DNA from: Tabrizicola sp. TH137
GTDB lineage: Bacteria > Pseudomonadota > Alphaproteobacteria > Rhodobacterales > Rhodobacteraceae
Length of the DNA: 64,000 bases
Direction: 5' to 3'
Assembly (NCBI RefSeq): GCF_002855575.1
Contig: NZ_PKRQ01000002.1
Location: forward strand, 682,001 to 746,000
Shown here: positions 35,924 through 44,422 of the stretch, one piece after another
Layout: each line of letters starts with the position of its first letter
Position numbering within the stretch: the stretch's first letter is position 1
The notes under the pieces: model-generated
What the model was told of the DNA's origin: nothing
The model's input: only the letters and a program-made list of their open reading frames with translations
Database searches by the model: none
Position numbers and translations under genes: made by a program

Positions 35924-36091
35924 ATGATCATCATCGCAGGGTTCGTTCTCGGGGCCGTCTATGGCGTCCGCAAGGCCCGCAAGGCCGGGGGCAAGCGGCT
36001 TGACCTGCTGCAATACGGGGCGGGCTTCGGCATTGCCTTCTCGCTTCTGGGCCTCTTCGCGACCCTCCTCCTCGACCGCCTCGTCCTCTGA
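35924..36091 (+). CDS. Small membrane protein, 55 residues
   Basis: Start ATG 35924 with an AAGGGG ribosome-site-like run 8 bases upstream; stop TGA at 36089. The protein has two hydrophobic helices (IIIAGFVLGAVYGV and YGAGFGIAFSLLGLFATLLL) joined by a basic loop RKARKAGGKRLD, so both ends probably face the periplasm. Similar small proteins occur in other Rhodobacteraceae as far as I recall, sometimes mislabelled as acyltransferases. It is 41 bases after the DUF2927 gene and 10 bases before the VWA gene, hence in the same unit. Confidence 0.7.
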   Translation: MIIIAGFVLGAVYGVRKARKAGGKRLDLLQYGAGFGIAFSLLGLFATLLLDRLVL

Positions 36092-36101
36092 GGCCGCGCC
36101 G

Positions 36102-37283
36102 ATGTTCCTGCCCTTCTTCCAGACGCTCCGGAAGGAAGGCATCCCCGTGTCCCTGCGCGAATACCTGGCCTTCCTCGAAGGGATGGCCGCCGGCCTTGTC
36201 ACCTATGACCTCGAAGGCTTCTACCACCTCGCCCGCGTGGCGATGGTGAAGGACGAACGCCATCTCGACCGCTTCGACCGCGCCTTCGCCGCCGCCTTCA
36301 ACGGGCTGGAGCAGATCACCCCGGATCAGTTGATGGAGGCGGTGGACCTGCCCCCCGACTGGCTGGAAAAGCTGGCCGAGCGGCATCTGACCGCCGAGGA
36401 ACGCGCCCAGATCGAAGCCATGGGCGGGTTCGAAAAGCTGATGGAAACCCTCCGCCAGCGGCTGGAGGAACAGAAGGCCCGCCATCAGGGCGGATCGAAA
36501 TGGATCGGCACCGCCGGAACCTCGCCCTTCGGCGCCTATGGCTACAACCCCGAAGGCGTGCGCATCGGGCAAGCCGAAAGCCGCCACAAACGCGCGGTCA
36601 AGGTCTGGGACCGGCGCGATTTCCGCAACCTCGACGACCGGGTCGAACTCGGCACCCGCAATATCAAGGTCGCGCTGCGCCGCCTGCGCCGCTGGGCCCG
36701 CGACGGGGCGGAACAGGAACTGGACCTCGACGCCACGATCCGCGCCACCGCCGATCACGGCTGGCTCGACGTGCAGACCCGGCCGGAACGCCGCAATGCC
36801 GTGAAATTGATCCTTTTTCTCGACGTGGGCGGGTCGATGGACCCCTACATCCGGGTTATGGAGGAACTCTTCTCCGCCGCCCGATCCGAATTCAAGCATC
36901 TCGCCCCCTTCTACTTCCACAACTGTCTTTACGAAGGCGTCTGGCGCGACAACCGCCGCCGCTGGGACGACCAGACCCCGACGATGGATTTGCTCAACAC
37001 CTATGGCCCCGACTGGCACTGCATCTTCGTAGGCGATGCCTCCATGTCGCCCTACGAGATCACCCATCCCGGCGGCGCCAATGAACATTGGAACCGCGAG
37101 GCGGGCCGCGTCTGGCTGGAACGCGCCGTCACCCGCTGGCCGCGCCATCTCTGGATCAATCCCCTGCCCGAGGCGCAGTGGCCTTACACCCAATCCATCC
37201 GCCTGATCCGCGATATCTTCAACGCGCGCATGGTGCCCATGACGCTGGACGGCATCGCCCGCGGGTTGAAGGAGTTGCGATGA
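36102..37283 (+). CDS. VWA domain-containing CoxE-like protein (MoxR partner)
   Basis: A 393-residue protein with a variable N-terminal half (helical, EGMAAGLVTYDLEGFYHLARVAMV) and a C-terminal von Willebrand A-type domain. The MIDAS-like sequence is LFLDVGGSMDPYIRVMEEL near residues 242-260 (D-x-G-x-S, versus the usual D-x-S-x-S). FVGDASMSPYEI near residue 312 may add metal ligands. CoxE-type VWA proteins act with MoxR ATPases in metal-insertion or complex assembly. ATG 36102 follows the small membrane protein closely and overlaps the next gene by four bases. Confidence 0.88.
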   Translation: MFLPFFQTLRKEGIPVSLREYLAFLEGMAAGLVTYDLEGFYHLARVAMVKDERHLDRFDRAFAAAFNGLEQITPDQLMEAVDLPPDWLEKLAERHLTAEERAQIEAMGGFEKLMETLRQRLEEQKARHQGGSKWIGTAGTSPFGAYGYNPEGVRIGQAESRHKRAVKVWDRRDFRNLDDRVELGTRNIKVALRRLRRWARDGAEQELDLDATIRATADHGWLDVQTRPERRNAVKLILFLDVGGSMDPYIRVMEELFSAARSEFKHLAPFYFHNCLYEGVWRDNRRRWDDQTPTMDLLNTYGPDWHCIFVGDASMSPYEITHPGGANEHWNREAGRVWLERAVTRWPRHLWINPLPEAQWPYTQSIRLIRDIFNARMVPMTLDGIARGLKELR

Positions 37284-37612
37284 TCCGGCGCATCTGGCAG
37301 CGCAACCCGATCCTGACGCTGGCCTTCCTGCTGGCGCTGGCGGCCTGCTTCTTCTTCACGGGGCGGGCCATGAACATGGCGCTCATCCTTGCGAACCGCG
37401 CCGACAAGCCGGTGGCAGGCTGGATGACGCCGCGCTACATCGCCCGCTCCTACGGGCTGGAACGCGAAGACCTGGCCGCCGTGCTTGCCACTGCCGACCG
37501 CGACGATGCGCGCCAGCCGCTCTATTCCCTCGCACAGGAACAGGGCCTTCCCGTCGCCGACCTGATCGCCGAGGTGCAGGCGCTGGTGGATGCGCAGGAG
37601 GGTGTGGAATGA
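37280..37612 (+). CDS. Small membrane-anchored hypothetical protein
   Basis: A 110-residue protein starting ATGA across the VWA stop. One transmembrane helix occupies about residues 11-33 (LTLAFLLALAACFFFTGRAM). A soluble part of about 75 residues follows with no cysteines: VAGWMTPRYIARSYGLEREDLAAVL..., then QPLYSLAQEQGLPVADLIAEVQALV. The YGLERxDLxxxL pattern looks like a small helical domain (possible LysM/HTH-like, unproven). It overlaps the downstream DedA gene by four bases, so the VWA, this and DedA genes are tightly coupled. Confidence 0.72.
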   Translation: MIRRIWQRNPILTLAFLLALAACFFFTGRAMNMALILANRADKPVAGWMTPRYIARSYGLEREDLAAVLATADRDDARQPLYSLAQEQGLPVADLIAEVQALVDAQEGVE

Positions 37613-38202
37613 CCGAAACCCTGCTCGCCCTCGTCCCGACCTGGGGGGCGCTGCTGATCGCGCTGACGAATTTCCTCGCCTGCCTCGCCCTGCCCATCCC
37701 GGCCTCGCTGGTCATGCTGGCGGCAGGGGCCTTCGCGGCCGCGGGCGACCTGTCGGCGCTGCCGCTCTGGCTCGGGGCGATGGCCGGGGCCGCCCTCGGC
37801 GACCAGTCGGGCTATTGGCTGGGCCGCACCTTCGGCCCGCGCCTGATCGAAAGGCTGCAACGCCGCCGTCGCACCGCCGCTTTGGTGGACCGCGCCGTGA
37901 CCTGGCTGGAACAGCGCCGATTGCCCGCGATCTTCCTGTCGCGCTGGCTCGTCTCGGCGCTTTGCCCCTATGTCAACTTCTCGGCGGGGGCGGCGCGCAT
38001 CAACTGGGCGGGCTTCACCCTGCCCGCCATGGCCGGAACCTGCGTCTGGGTCTCGCTCTATATCGGGCTGGGCTACACCTTTTCCTCCGACATCCAGGAA
38101 CTCGGCGCGGTGCTGGGCAATCTCGCGGCGGCCATCGCCTCGGCTGTCGTGGCGATGATCCTCGGCCGCATCCTCTGGCGCAACGCGCAAGAGCGTGATT
38201 GA
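37609..38202 (+). CDS. DedA-family membrane protein
   Basis: A 197-residue SNARE-associated/DedA protein of the inner membrane. Hydrophobic segments flank the DQSGYWLGRTFGPRL loop near residue 65 and the family's LSRWLVSALCPYVNFSAGAARIN region near 115. DedA proteins are undecaprenyl-phosphate or lipid flippases in several bacteria; a precise substrate cannot be read here. It ends in a basic tail (WRNAQERD). It is coupled to the upstream small gene and followed by an M48 peptidase. Confidence 0.85.
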   Translation: MTETLLALVPTWGALLIALTNFLACLALPIPASLVMLAAGAFAAAGDLSALPLWLGAMAGAALGDQSGYWLGRTFGPRLIERLQRRRRTAALVDRAVTWLEQRRLPAIFLSRWLVSALCPYVNFSAGAARINWAGFTLPAMAGTCVWVSLYIGLGYTFSSDIQELGAVLGNLAAAIASAVVAMILGRILWRNAQERD

Positions 38203-38244
38203 CCGCCCCTTCCCATCCGGCGCGGCCCTCCCATATGCTTGGGC

Positions 38245-38949
38245 ATGGCCGCGCTGATCATCCCCACCCTCATCGCCATCGGCTATGCGCTGATGATGTA
38301 CCGCTTTTCCGTCTGGCGGACGCACAAGATGCTGGATCAGCAGTCCCGCCCGCTGACCGATCCCTCCATCACCCGCCTCGCCGACCGGATGGCCGCAGCC
38401 CTCGACCTGCCGTCGATCCCCGTCCATGTCTTCGAGGTGGAACCTGTCAACGGCCTCGCCGCCCCCGACGGGCGCATCTTCCTGACGCGCGGCTTCCTCA
38501 ACCGCAAGGTCCGGGGCGAGGTGACGGCCGAAGAACTCGCCGCCGTCATCGCGCATGAGATGGGGCATGTGGCCCTTGGCCATACCCGCCGCCGGATGAT
38601 CGACTTCACCGGTCAGAACGCCGTCTTCGTCGTCCTGTCGGCGGTCCTGAACCGCTTCCTGCCCTTCATCGGCTTCTGGATCGCCAACCTCATTTCCGCC
38701 GCCCTCGCCGCCCGCCTGTCGCAGCGCGACGAATACGAGGCGGATGCCTATGCCACGGCTTTGCTTCTGAAATCGGGCATCGGCACCGGGCCGCAGAAAT
38801 CGCTCTTCCGCAAGCTTGATGCGATGACCAAGGCGAACCGGGGCGACATGCCCGCCTGGCTGCTCTCCCACCCCTCCAGCGCCGACCGCATCGCGCAGAT
38901 CGAGGCGAACGAACGCCGCTGGCTTCAACCCGCCCGACTGCCCTCCTGA
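38245..38949 (+). CDS. M48-family zinc metallopeptidase (HtpX-like)
   Basis: A 234-residue membrane peptidase with an N-terminal transmembrane helix and the zinc motif AVIAHEMGHVALGHTRRRM near residue 105. Two hydrophobic helices follow (VLSAVLNRFLPFIGFWI and ANLISAALAARLSQ). The third metal ligand lies in the EYEADAYA segment near 170, and a SHPSSADRI block is near 210. This is the usual M48 layout. ATG 38245 is preferred to a TTG at 38239. Its last 25 bases overlap the convergent PIN gene. Confidence 0.88.
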   Translation: MAALIIPTLIAIGYALMMYRFSVWRTHKMLDQQSRPLTDPSITRLADRMAAALDLPSIPVHVFEVEPVNGLAAPDGRIFLTRGFLNRKVRGEVTAEELAAVIAHEMGHVALGHTRRRMIDFTGQNAVFVVLSAVLNRFLPFIGFWIANLISAALAARLSQRDEYEADAYATALLLKSGIGTGPQKSLFRKLDAMTKANRGDMPAWLLSHPSSADRIAQIEANERRWLQPARLPS

Positions 38950-39485
38950 GTCACGGCCTTCGCCAGCCGCGGCAGGCTCGCCCGCTTCAACAGCGCCTTC
39001 AGCGACACGGGCCCCCCCGCCATCTCCTCGGCCCGCGCATGGACATGCGCGATCACCGCGCCTGCCTTTGCCGGGTCGCCCGACCAAAGCTCCCACAGAA
39101 ACCCGTCCGGGTCGCGCCGATCCACCCCTTCGCCTGCCAGCACATGGCGGGGAAAATCCTGCGCGTTGAAGGTGACAATCGCATCCGCCCCGCTGGCAAT
39201 CGCCACGGCCAGCACATGGGCATCATTCGGATCGGGCAGCACCAGCCGCCCCTCGATCCCCGGCGCGGCCCCCACCATGGCACGGGGAAAGACCTCGCGC
39301 ATCACCACCGCAACGCCCCGCGCCTGCACCTCGGCCGCCGGCCCCAGCTTCACCACCGCCCGCGCCCATTCCTCAAGAATGCGCTCCGACCATTTCGGCT
39401 CATAAAGCCCCGCCTCGGCACAACCCAATAACAGGTCCCGCAGCACCGGCGGGTAAAGGACGCAGGCATCCAGAACCGCGCGCAT
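38925..39485 (-). CDS. PIN domain-containing protein (RSP_2648-like)
   Basis: A 186-residue putative PIN-domain ribonuclease. Acidic residues at PIN positions are visible: Asp6 in RAVLDACVL, Glu near residue 39 (RILEEWARA), and Asp in VLPDPNDAHVLAVAIASGADAIVTFNAQDF. It matches a PIN family I associate with Rhodobacter sphaeroides. No partner antitoxin gene is adjacent. It overlaps the upstream methyltransferase by one base (TGATG), so it is in an operon with that gene. It has a 25-base tail overlap with the M48 gene. Confidence 0.8.
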   Translation of the reverse strand: MRAVLDACVLYPPVLRDLLLGCAEAGLYEPKWSERILEEWARAVVKLGPAAEVQARGVAVVMREVFPRAMVGAAPGIEGRLVLPDPNDAHVLAVAIASGADAIVTFNAQDFPRHVLAGEGVDRRDPDGFLWELWSGDPAKAGAVIAHVHARAEEMAGGPVSLKALLKRASLPRLAKAVTQEGSRAG

Positions 39486-40717
39486 CAATCCAGACGGAAG
39501 AAGAGCGACTTCAGGTAACCGCTTTCCGCCAGTTGCGGCAGCATCGGATGGTCCGCCCCGGCAAAGCCCGTATGCAGAAGCTGCCCGCGCCGCCCCCCGC
39601 GCCCGATCCCCCGTGCACTGGCATTGCGGAAAGCCGCAAGATCCGCCGCATGGGAACAGGAACAGAGGACGAGATACCCCCCCGGCGCAACCAGCGGCGC
39701 CGCCAGCCGCGCGATCCGCTCATAGGCGCGCAACCCCGCCTCCAGCGCAGGTTTCGCGGGCGCAAAGGCGGGCGGGTCGCAGATCACCAGATCGAACCGC
39801 GCCCCCTCGCCGCCCAGCGCCTCCAGCACGGCAAAGGCATCGCCCTGCCGCGTGGCGAAGCGATCCGCCACGCCCGAGGCCTTCGCCCCCGCCTCTGCCA
39901 GCGCCAGCGCCGGGGCCGAGGCATCCACCGCCAGCGCCGACACCGCCCCACCCGCCAGCGCGGCAAGGGCAAATCCCCCCACATGGGTAAAGACATCCAG
40001 AACCCGCGCCCCGCGCGCCAGCCGCGCCGCAAAGGCATGGTTGGGCCGCTGGTCATAGAAGAGGCCGGTCTTCTGCCCCCCCGTCACATCCGCCATGTAG
40101 ACGGCCCCGTTCATCGGCACCGGCACCGGCCCCTCGACCCCGCCGCACAGGACCACCGTCTCTTCCGCCAGCCCCTCCAGAGCCCGCGCCCGGCCCGTGC
40201 CGTTCTTGACGACCGTCGCCACCCCCGTCACCGCCCGCAAGGCCGCGACCAGCGGCTCCAGCAGCCTCTCCGCCCAGGCCGCATTCGGCTGCACCACCGC
40301 CACATCGCCGAAACGGTCGATCACCACACCGGGCAGACCATCCGCCTCGGCATGGACCAGCCGGTAGAAAGGCGCATCGAACAGACGCTCCCGAAGGGCC
40401 AGCGCACGGGTCAGCCGCGCCGCGAACCAGGCCTCATCCACCACCGCCGCGGGATCGCGGTCGATCATCCGCGCCACGATCTTCGACTGCACATTGACCG
40501 TGACCAGACCCAGCGCCCGCCGCTCGCCATCCTCCAGCAAGGCCAGCGCGCCGGGCGGGATATTCCCCGTCCGGCGATCCATCACCACTTCGTCGGCATA
40601 GACCCAGGGGAAGCCGTGGCGGATCGCCCGCGCCTCGGCCTTGGGCTTCAGCCGCACCACGGGAAGGCCGCGCGCCGCGGCCCCATCTTCGGGAAATGAG
40701 GAAGGGGAGGACATCAT
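39485..40717 (-). CDS. Class I SAM-dependent rRNA methyltransferase (RlmI-like)
   Basis: A 410-residue protein with an N-terminal PUA-like domain (RAIRHGFPWVYADEV, about residues 30-100), a middle domain, and a C-terminal Rossmann methyltransferase. The latter has the SAM motif GARVLDVFTHVGGFALAALAGGA near 228-248 and the catalytic ICDPPAFAPAK near 302. RlmI/RlmO-type enzymes methylate a cytosine of 23S rRNA. The CSCSH block near 345 holds the second cysteine. ATG 40717 follows a GGGGAGG site. Confidence 0.86.
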   Translation of the reverse strand: MMSSPSSFPEDGAAARGLPVVRLKPKAEARAIRHGFPWVYADEVVMDRRTGNIPPGALALLEDGERRALGLVTVNVQSKIVARMIDRDPAAVVDEAWFAARLTRALALRERLFDAPFYRLVHAEADGLPGVVIDRFGDVAVVQPNAAWAERLLEPLVAALRAVTGVATVVKNGTGRARALEGLAEETVVLCGGVEGPVPVPMNGAVYMADVTGGQKTGLFYDQRPNHAFAARLARGARVLDVFTHVGGFALAALAGGAVSALAVDASAPALALAEAGAKASGVADRFATRQGDAFAVLEALGGEGARFDLVICDPPAFAPAKPALEAGLRAYERIARLAAPLVAPGGYLVLCSCSHAADLAAFRNASARGIGRGGRRGQLLHTGFAGADHPMLPQLAESGYLKSLFFRLD

Positions 40718-40755
40718 GCCCTCCCCTTACCCCGTCCTGCTCGATTGTGAAAGTC

Positions 40756-41445
40756 TCAGCGCGTGACAAGCACCGGTTGCGCCGGGTTCTGCATCGCCCG
40801 CGCGACCAGCGCAGGGTCCGTCACCGTGCCGGAAAGTTCGCGCCGCAGCGTCTCGACCAGCTTCTCGGTCACCACCACCTTCTGGGTGCGCCCGGCCAGT
40901 TCCTCCTGGATCGCCGCCTGACCGCCCGCCGCACGGGCATCCGCCTCGATCCGGCGCGGCCCGTCGATCACGGCCCCGGTCCCGGCATCCAGCACCGTCA
41001 GGTCAAAGACCATGTTGTGGTTGCCGCCCACGGTATAGCGTGTCCGCTCGGTCACGCCATGGAACCGCACCAGCCGGATCGACACGATCGCCTCGCGCGG
41101 CCCCTGCATCGAGGCCGTGGCCCGCTGCGCCGCCGTTTCGAAGATCGCCGTGATCTGGGCATAGCGGTCCCCCACGGGATCGCCGCGCCAGACGATATCG
41201 GCCATCGGATAGTAGGAATTCGCCTCCGACACCTGCAAGTCGCGCGGCACGTTCACCCGCACCTCGCGCACGGTGTAGAGCGGTGCCAGCACCCGCGGCC
41301 CCGCACCTTCGGGAATGCTGCCAGTCCCGCGCGAGGCCAGCGTCAACGCATCATCAGAAACACCCCGGCTTGCCGGTTCGCTGCTCACGCAGGCCGAAAG
41401 CGCCAGCGCAAGACCAAGAGTCGCAAACTTCGTCCAGACGTTCAT
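40756..41445 (-). CDS. Rhodobacteraceae-type lipoprotein of unknown function
   Basis: A 229-residue protein with a lipobox (ALALSACVS, Cys at about 17). The mature protein contains YTVREVRVNVPRDLQVSEANSY, then VSIRLVRFHGVTERTRY, and a basic-acidic C-terminal helix region. Similar envelope lipoproteins occur across Rhodobacterales and may correspond to DUF6778, which I state only as a guess. ATG 41445 has a GGAGG site. Its upstream region carries a long-range inverted repeat (41480-41554). Confidence 0.75.
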   Translation of the reverse strand: MNVWTKFATLGLALALSACVSSEPASRGVSDDALTLASRGTGSIPEGAGPRVLAPLYTVREVRVNVPRDLQVSEANSYYPMADIVWRGDPVGDRYAQITAIFETAAQRATASMQGPREAIVSIRLVRFHGVTERTRYTVGGNHNMVFDLTVLDAGTGAVIDGPRRIEADARAAGGQAAIQEELAGRTQKVVVTEKLVETLRRELSGTVTDPALVARAMQNPAQPVLVTR

Positions 41446-41479
41446 GTCCACACCTCCAGGGGCACCTGCCCCGATCACT

Positions 41480-41554
41480 GGGACAAGCGTATGGAAGGCA
41501 AATGTGGCCGAATTTCGATAACGGCAGAACATTTCATAGGTTTATGCTTGTCCC
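41480..41554. promoter_or_regulatory. Inverted repeat flanking the upstream region of the lipoprotein gene
   Basis: GGGACAAGC at 41480-41488 is repeated in inverse at 41546-41554 (GCTTGTCCC). The match extends to 12 bases with one mismatch. The 57 bases between are A/T-rich by local standards (AACATTTCATAGG). The pair could be two facing operator half-sites around the promoter of the minus-strand lipoprotein, or arms of a cruciform. No known regulator is assigned. Confidence 0.5.
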
Positions 41555-41699
41555 GGAAACAATCCGCCGCACCATCGACAAAACAGACACATTCGCTCCC
41601 ATCGCTGCCCATCGCCCCAGCAGAACAAGGCGGAAATCCGCCGAAACCCCTGCCGTCACCCACAGCCTCCGGTTGCAAGCCCCGTGCCACTTGCAGAGG

Positions 41700-41715
41700 T
41701 TGTTAGCGCTAACAA
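41700..41715. promoter_or_regulatory. LacI-family-type operator upstream of edd
   Basis: TTGTTAGCGCTAACAA is a perfect 16-base palindrome with the central CG typical of LacI/GntR-like sugar repressor sites. It ends 43 bases before the edd start, in a position for repression or activation of the edd-eda unit. The regulator gene is not in this window. Confidence 0.7.
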
Positions 41716-41758
41716 TATCTGTTACAACCCCGCCAGCCGCCGCCGAAGGAGTCGCCCC

Positions 41759-43564
41759 ATGTCGCTGCATCCCGCCATCGCCCGCGTCACCGACCGCATC
41801 CGCGCCCGTTCGGCCGACAGCCGCGGCCGGTATCTGGAGCGCATGGCCAAGGCCGCCAAGGATGGCCCGGCGCGCAGCCACCTCGCCTGCGGCAACCAGG
41901 CCCATGCCTATGCCGCCATGGGTGCCGACAAGGACAGCCTCGCCGCAGGCCGCGCCCCGAATATCGGGATCGTCACCGCCTATAACGACATGCTCTCCGC
42001 CCATCAGCCGTTTGAAACCTATCCCGCCCTGATCCGCGCCGCCGCCCGCAAGGCCGGGGCCACGGCCCAGGTGGCGGGCGGCGTCCCCGCCATGTGCGAC
42101 GGCGTCACCCAGGGGCAGCCGGGGATGGAACTGTCGCTCTTCTCGCGCGACGTGATCGCGCTGGCGGCGGGCGTGGCCATGTCGCACAACACCTTCGACG
42201 CGGCCCTCTACCTTGGCGTCTGCGACAAGATCGTTCCCGGCCTCATCATCGCCGCCTCCACCTTCAGCCATGTGCCCTCCATCTTCGTGCCCGCCGGTCC
42301 CATGACCTCGGGCCTGCCGAATGACGAAAAGGCCAAGGTCCGCAACGCCTATGCCTCGGGCCAGATCGGGCGCGACGAGTTGATGGCCGCCGAGATGGCC
42401 TCCTATCACGGCCCCGGCACCTGCACCTTCTACGGCACCGCGAACACCAACCAGATGCTGATGGAGTTCATGGGGCTCCACCTCCCCGGCGCCTCCTTCA
42501 TCCATCCCGGCACCCCCCTGCGCGACGCGCTGACGACGGCGGCGGTGGAACGCGCGGCCCAGATTACCGCGCTCGGCAACGATTACCGCCCGGTGGGCGA
42601 AATCCTTGACGAACGCGCCTATGTGAACGGCCTTGTCGGCCTGATGGCCACGGGCGGCTCCACCAACCTCGTCCTGCACCTGCCCGCCATGGCCCGCGCC
42701 TCGGGCGTGATCCTGGACCTTCAGGATTTCGCCGACATTTCCGAAGCCGTGCCGCTGATGGCCAAGGTCTATCCCAACGGCCTCGCCGACGTGAACCATT
42801 TCCACGCCGCAGGCGGCCTCTCCTACATGATCGGCCAACTCCTTGACGCGGGTCTCCTCCACCCCGATGCCAAGACGGTGGCGGGCGACGGCCTCTCGCT
42901 CTACCGGCAGGAGCCGAAGCTGAAGGATGGCAAGCTCACCTGGGAAGACGGCGCCAACGCGACGCTCAACGACAAGATCCTCCGCCCCGCCGCCGATCCC
43001 TTCCAGCCGACCGGCGGCCTCAAGCAGCTTACCGGCAATCTCGGCCGCGGCGTCATCAAGGTCTCCGCCGTCGCCGCCGACCGCCATGTGATCGAAGCCC
43101 CCGCCCGCATCTTCCACGATCAGGACGATGTGAAGGCCGCCTTCAAGCGCGGCGAATTCACCTCCGATTGCGTGGTCGTCGTCCGCTTCCAGGGCCCGCA
43201 GGCGAACGGGATGCCCGAACTGCACTCGCTCACCCCCACCCTCTCCGTGCTTCAGGAACGCGGCCTGCGCGTGGCGCTGGTCACCGATGGCCGCATGTCG
43301 GGCGCCTCCGGCAAGGTCCCCGCCGCCATCCATGTCTCGCCCGAAGCCGCGACCGGCGGCCCGCTCGCGCGCCTTCGCGACGGCGACATCATCCGCCTCG
43401 ACGCGACCGCAGGCACGCTCACCGTCCTCGCCCCCGATTTCGACAGCCGCGCCCCCGTCACCGCCGACCTCTCCGCCAATGAATTCGGCATCGGGCGCGA
43501 ACTCTTCGCCGCCTTCCGGGCCCATGTCGGCCCCGCCGAAACCGGAGGCGCGGTCGTCGTCTGA
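41759..43564 (+). CDS. edd: Phosphogluconate dehydratase (Entner-Doudoroff)
   Basis: A 601-residue IlvD/Edd-type dehydratase converting 6-phosphogluconate to KDPG. Cys ligands for the Fe-S cluster are visible in [13 protein letters not shown] (near residue 115) and [11 protein letters not shown] (near 160), with a third in [13 protein letters not shown] (near 225). [14 protein letters not shown] is near 300 and [13 protein letters not shown] near 510. The start is ATG 41759, with an AAGGAG ribosome site; the frame is open to 41684 but lacks homology there. It is followed by a hairpin repeat and eda. Confidence 0.95.
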   Translation: MSLHPAIARVTDRIRARSADSRGRYLERMAKAAKDGPARSHLACGNQAHAYAAMGADKDSLAAGRAPNIGIVTAYNDMLSAHQPFETYPALIRAAARKAGATAQVAGGVPAMCDGVTQGQPGMELSLFSRDVIALAAGVAMSHNTFDAALYLGVCDKIVPGLIIAASTFSHVPSIFVPAGPMTSGLPNDEKAKVRNAYASGQIGRDELMAAEMASYHGPGTCTFYGTANTNQMLMEFMGLHLPGASFIHPGTPLRDALTTAAVERAAQITALGNDYRPVGEILDERAYVNGLVGLMATGGSTNLVLHLPAMARASGVILDLQDFADISEAVPLMAKVYPNGLADVNHFHAAGGLSYMIGQLLDAGLLHPDAKTVAGDGLSLYRQEPKLKDGKLTWEDGANATLNDKILRPAADPFQPTGGLKQLTGNLGRGVIKVSAVAADRHVIEAPARIFHDQDDVKAAFKRGEFTSDCVVVVRFQGPQANGMPELHSLTPTLSVLQERGLRVALVTDGRMSGASGKVPAAIHVSPEAATGGPLARLRDGDIIRLDATAGTLTVLAPDFDSRAPVTADLSANEFGIGRELFAAFRAHVGPAETGGAVVV

Positions 43565-43586
43565 AAAGACCCCGTCACTTTCTGTC

Positions 43587-43627
43587 TTCAAATATCCTGC
43601 GGGGGTCCGGGGGTGCAAAACCCCCGG
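43587..43627 (+). repeat. Intergenic repeat with G/C hairpin between edd and eda
   Basis: CTTCAAATATCC is followed by CCGGGGGT-GCAAA-ACCCCCGG, a perfect 8-bp hairpin at 43607-43627. The CAAATA...GGGGG layout is the same arrangement as the repeat at 49264. It may reduce readthrough into eda or act as an RNA-stabilising element. Confidence 0.6.
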
Positions 43628-43662
43628 CGCTCGCCACAAGTGCACCGCCGAAAGGAAAGCCC

Positions 43663-44304
43663 ATGACCCCCGCCCAGCAATCCGCCGCCGCCCTGAAGGT
43701 CTGCCAGCTTGCCCCCGTCGTCCCTGTCCTCGTGATCGACGACCTCGCCCATGCCGCCCCGCTGGCCAAGGCCCTCGTCGCGGGCGGCCTGCCCGCGCTG
43801 GAGGTTACCCTGCGCACCCCGATCGCGCTGGAGGCGATCCGCGCCATGGCCGATGTCGAAGGCGGCACTGTCGGCGCGGGAACCCTCCTCACCCCCGCCG
43901 ATGTCAAGGCCGCGAAGAAGGCCGGGGCCACCTTCGGCGTCTCGCCCGGTGCGACCGACAGCCTCATCAAGGCCTGCGAGGATGAGGGCCTCCCCCTCCT
44001 CCCCGGTGCCGTCACCGCGACCGAGATCATGGTCCTTCTGGAACGCGGCTACACCGTGCAGAAATTCTTCCCCGCCGAACAGTCGGGCGGTGCCGCCTTC
44101 CTCAAATCCATCGGCTCCCCCATCCCGCAGGTGAAATTCTGCCCCACCGGCGGCATCAGCCTGAAGAACGCCGCCGATTACCTGTCGCTGAAGAACATCC
44201 TCTGCGTCGGCGGCTCCTGGGTCGCCCCGAAAGAGGCGATGGCGCGGGGCGACTGGGCCGCCATCACCACGCTGGCCCGCGAAGCCGCCGCCCTTTCCGC
44301 CTGA
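43663..44304 (+). CDS. eda: 2-keto-3-deoxy-6-phosphogluconate aldolase
   Basis: A 213-residue class I aldolase splitting KDPG into pyruvate and glyceraldehyde 3-phosphate. It has VVPVLVIDDLAHAAPLAKAL at the N-terminus. The catalytic Glu lies in ALEVTLRTPIALEAI near residue 46, and the Schiff-base Lys region is VKFCPTGGISLKNAADYL (Lys about residue 147). GAGTLLTPADVKAAKKAGATF is also typical. It follows edd by 98 bases. Confidence 0.95.
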   Translation: MTPAQQSAAALKVCQLAPVVPVLVIDDLAHAAPLAKALVAGGLPALEVTLRTPIALEAIRAMADVEGGTVGAGTLLTPADVKAAKKAGATFGVSPGATDSLIKACEDEGLPLLPGAVTATEIMVLLERGYTVQKFFPAEQSGGAAFLKSIGSPIPQVKFCPTGGISLKNAADYLSLKNILCVGGSWVAPKEAMARGDWAAITTLAREAAALSA

Positions 44305-44422
44305 CACCCCCCGCAAGGCGCTTGCCCGACTCTGCGCCTCGGCGCATCCTGCGGGTCATTCGCTGCCCCACCGCCCGGCCGGACCGGACGGCAGGGCGGG
44401 CACGGCCAAGGGGGGACGTGGA

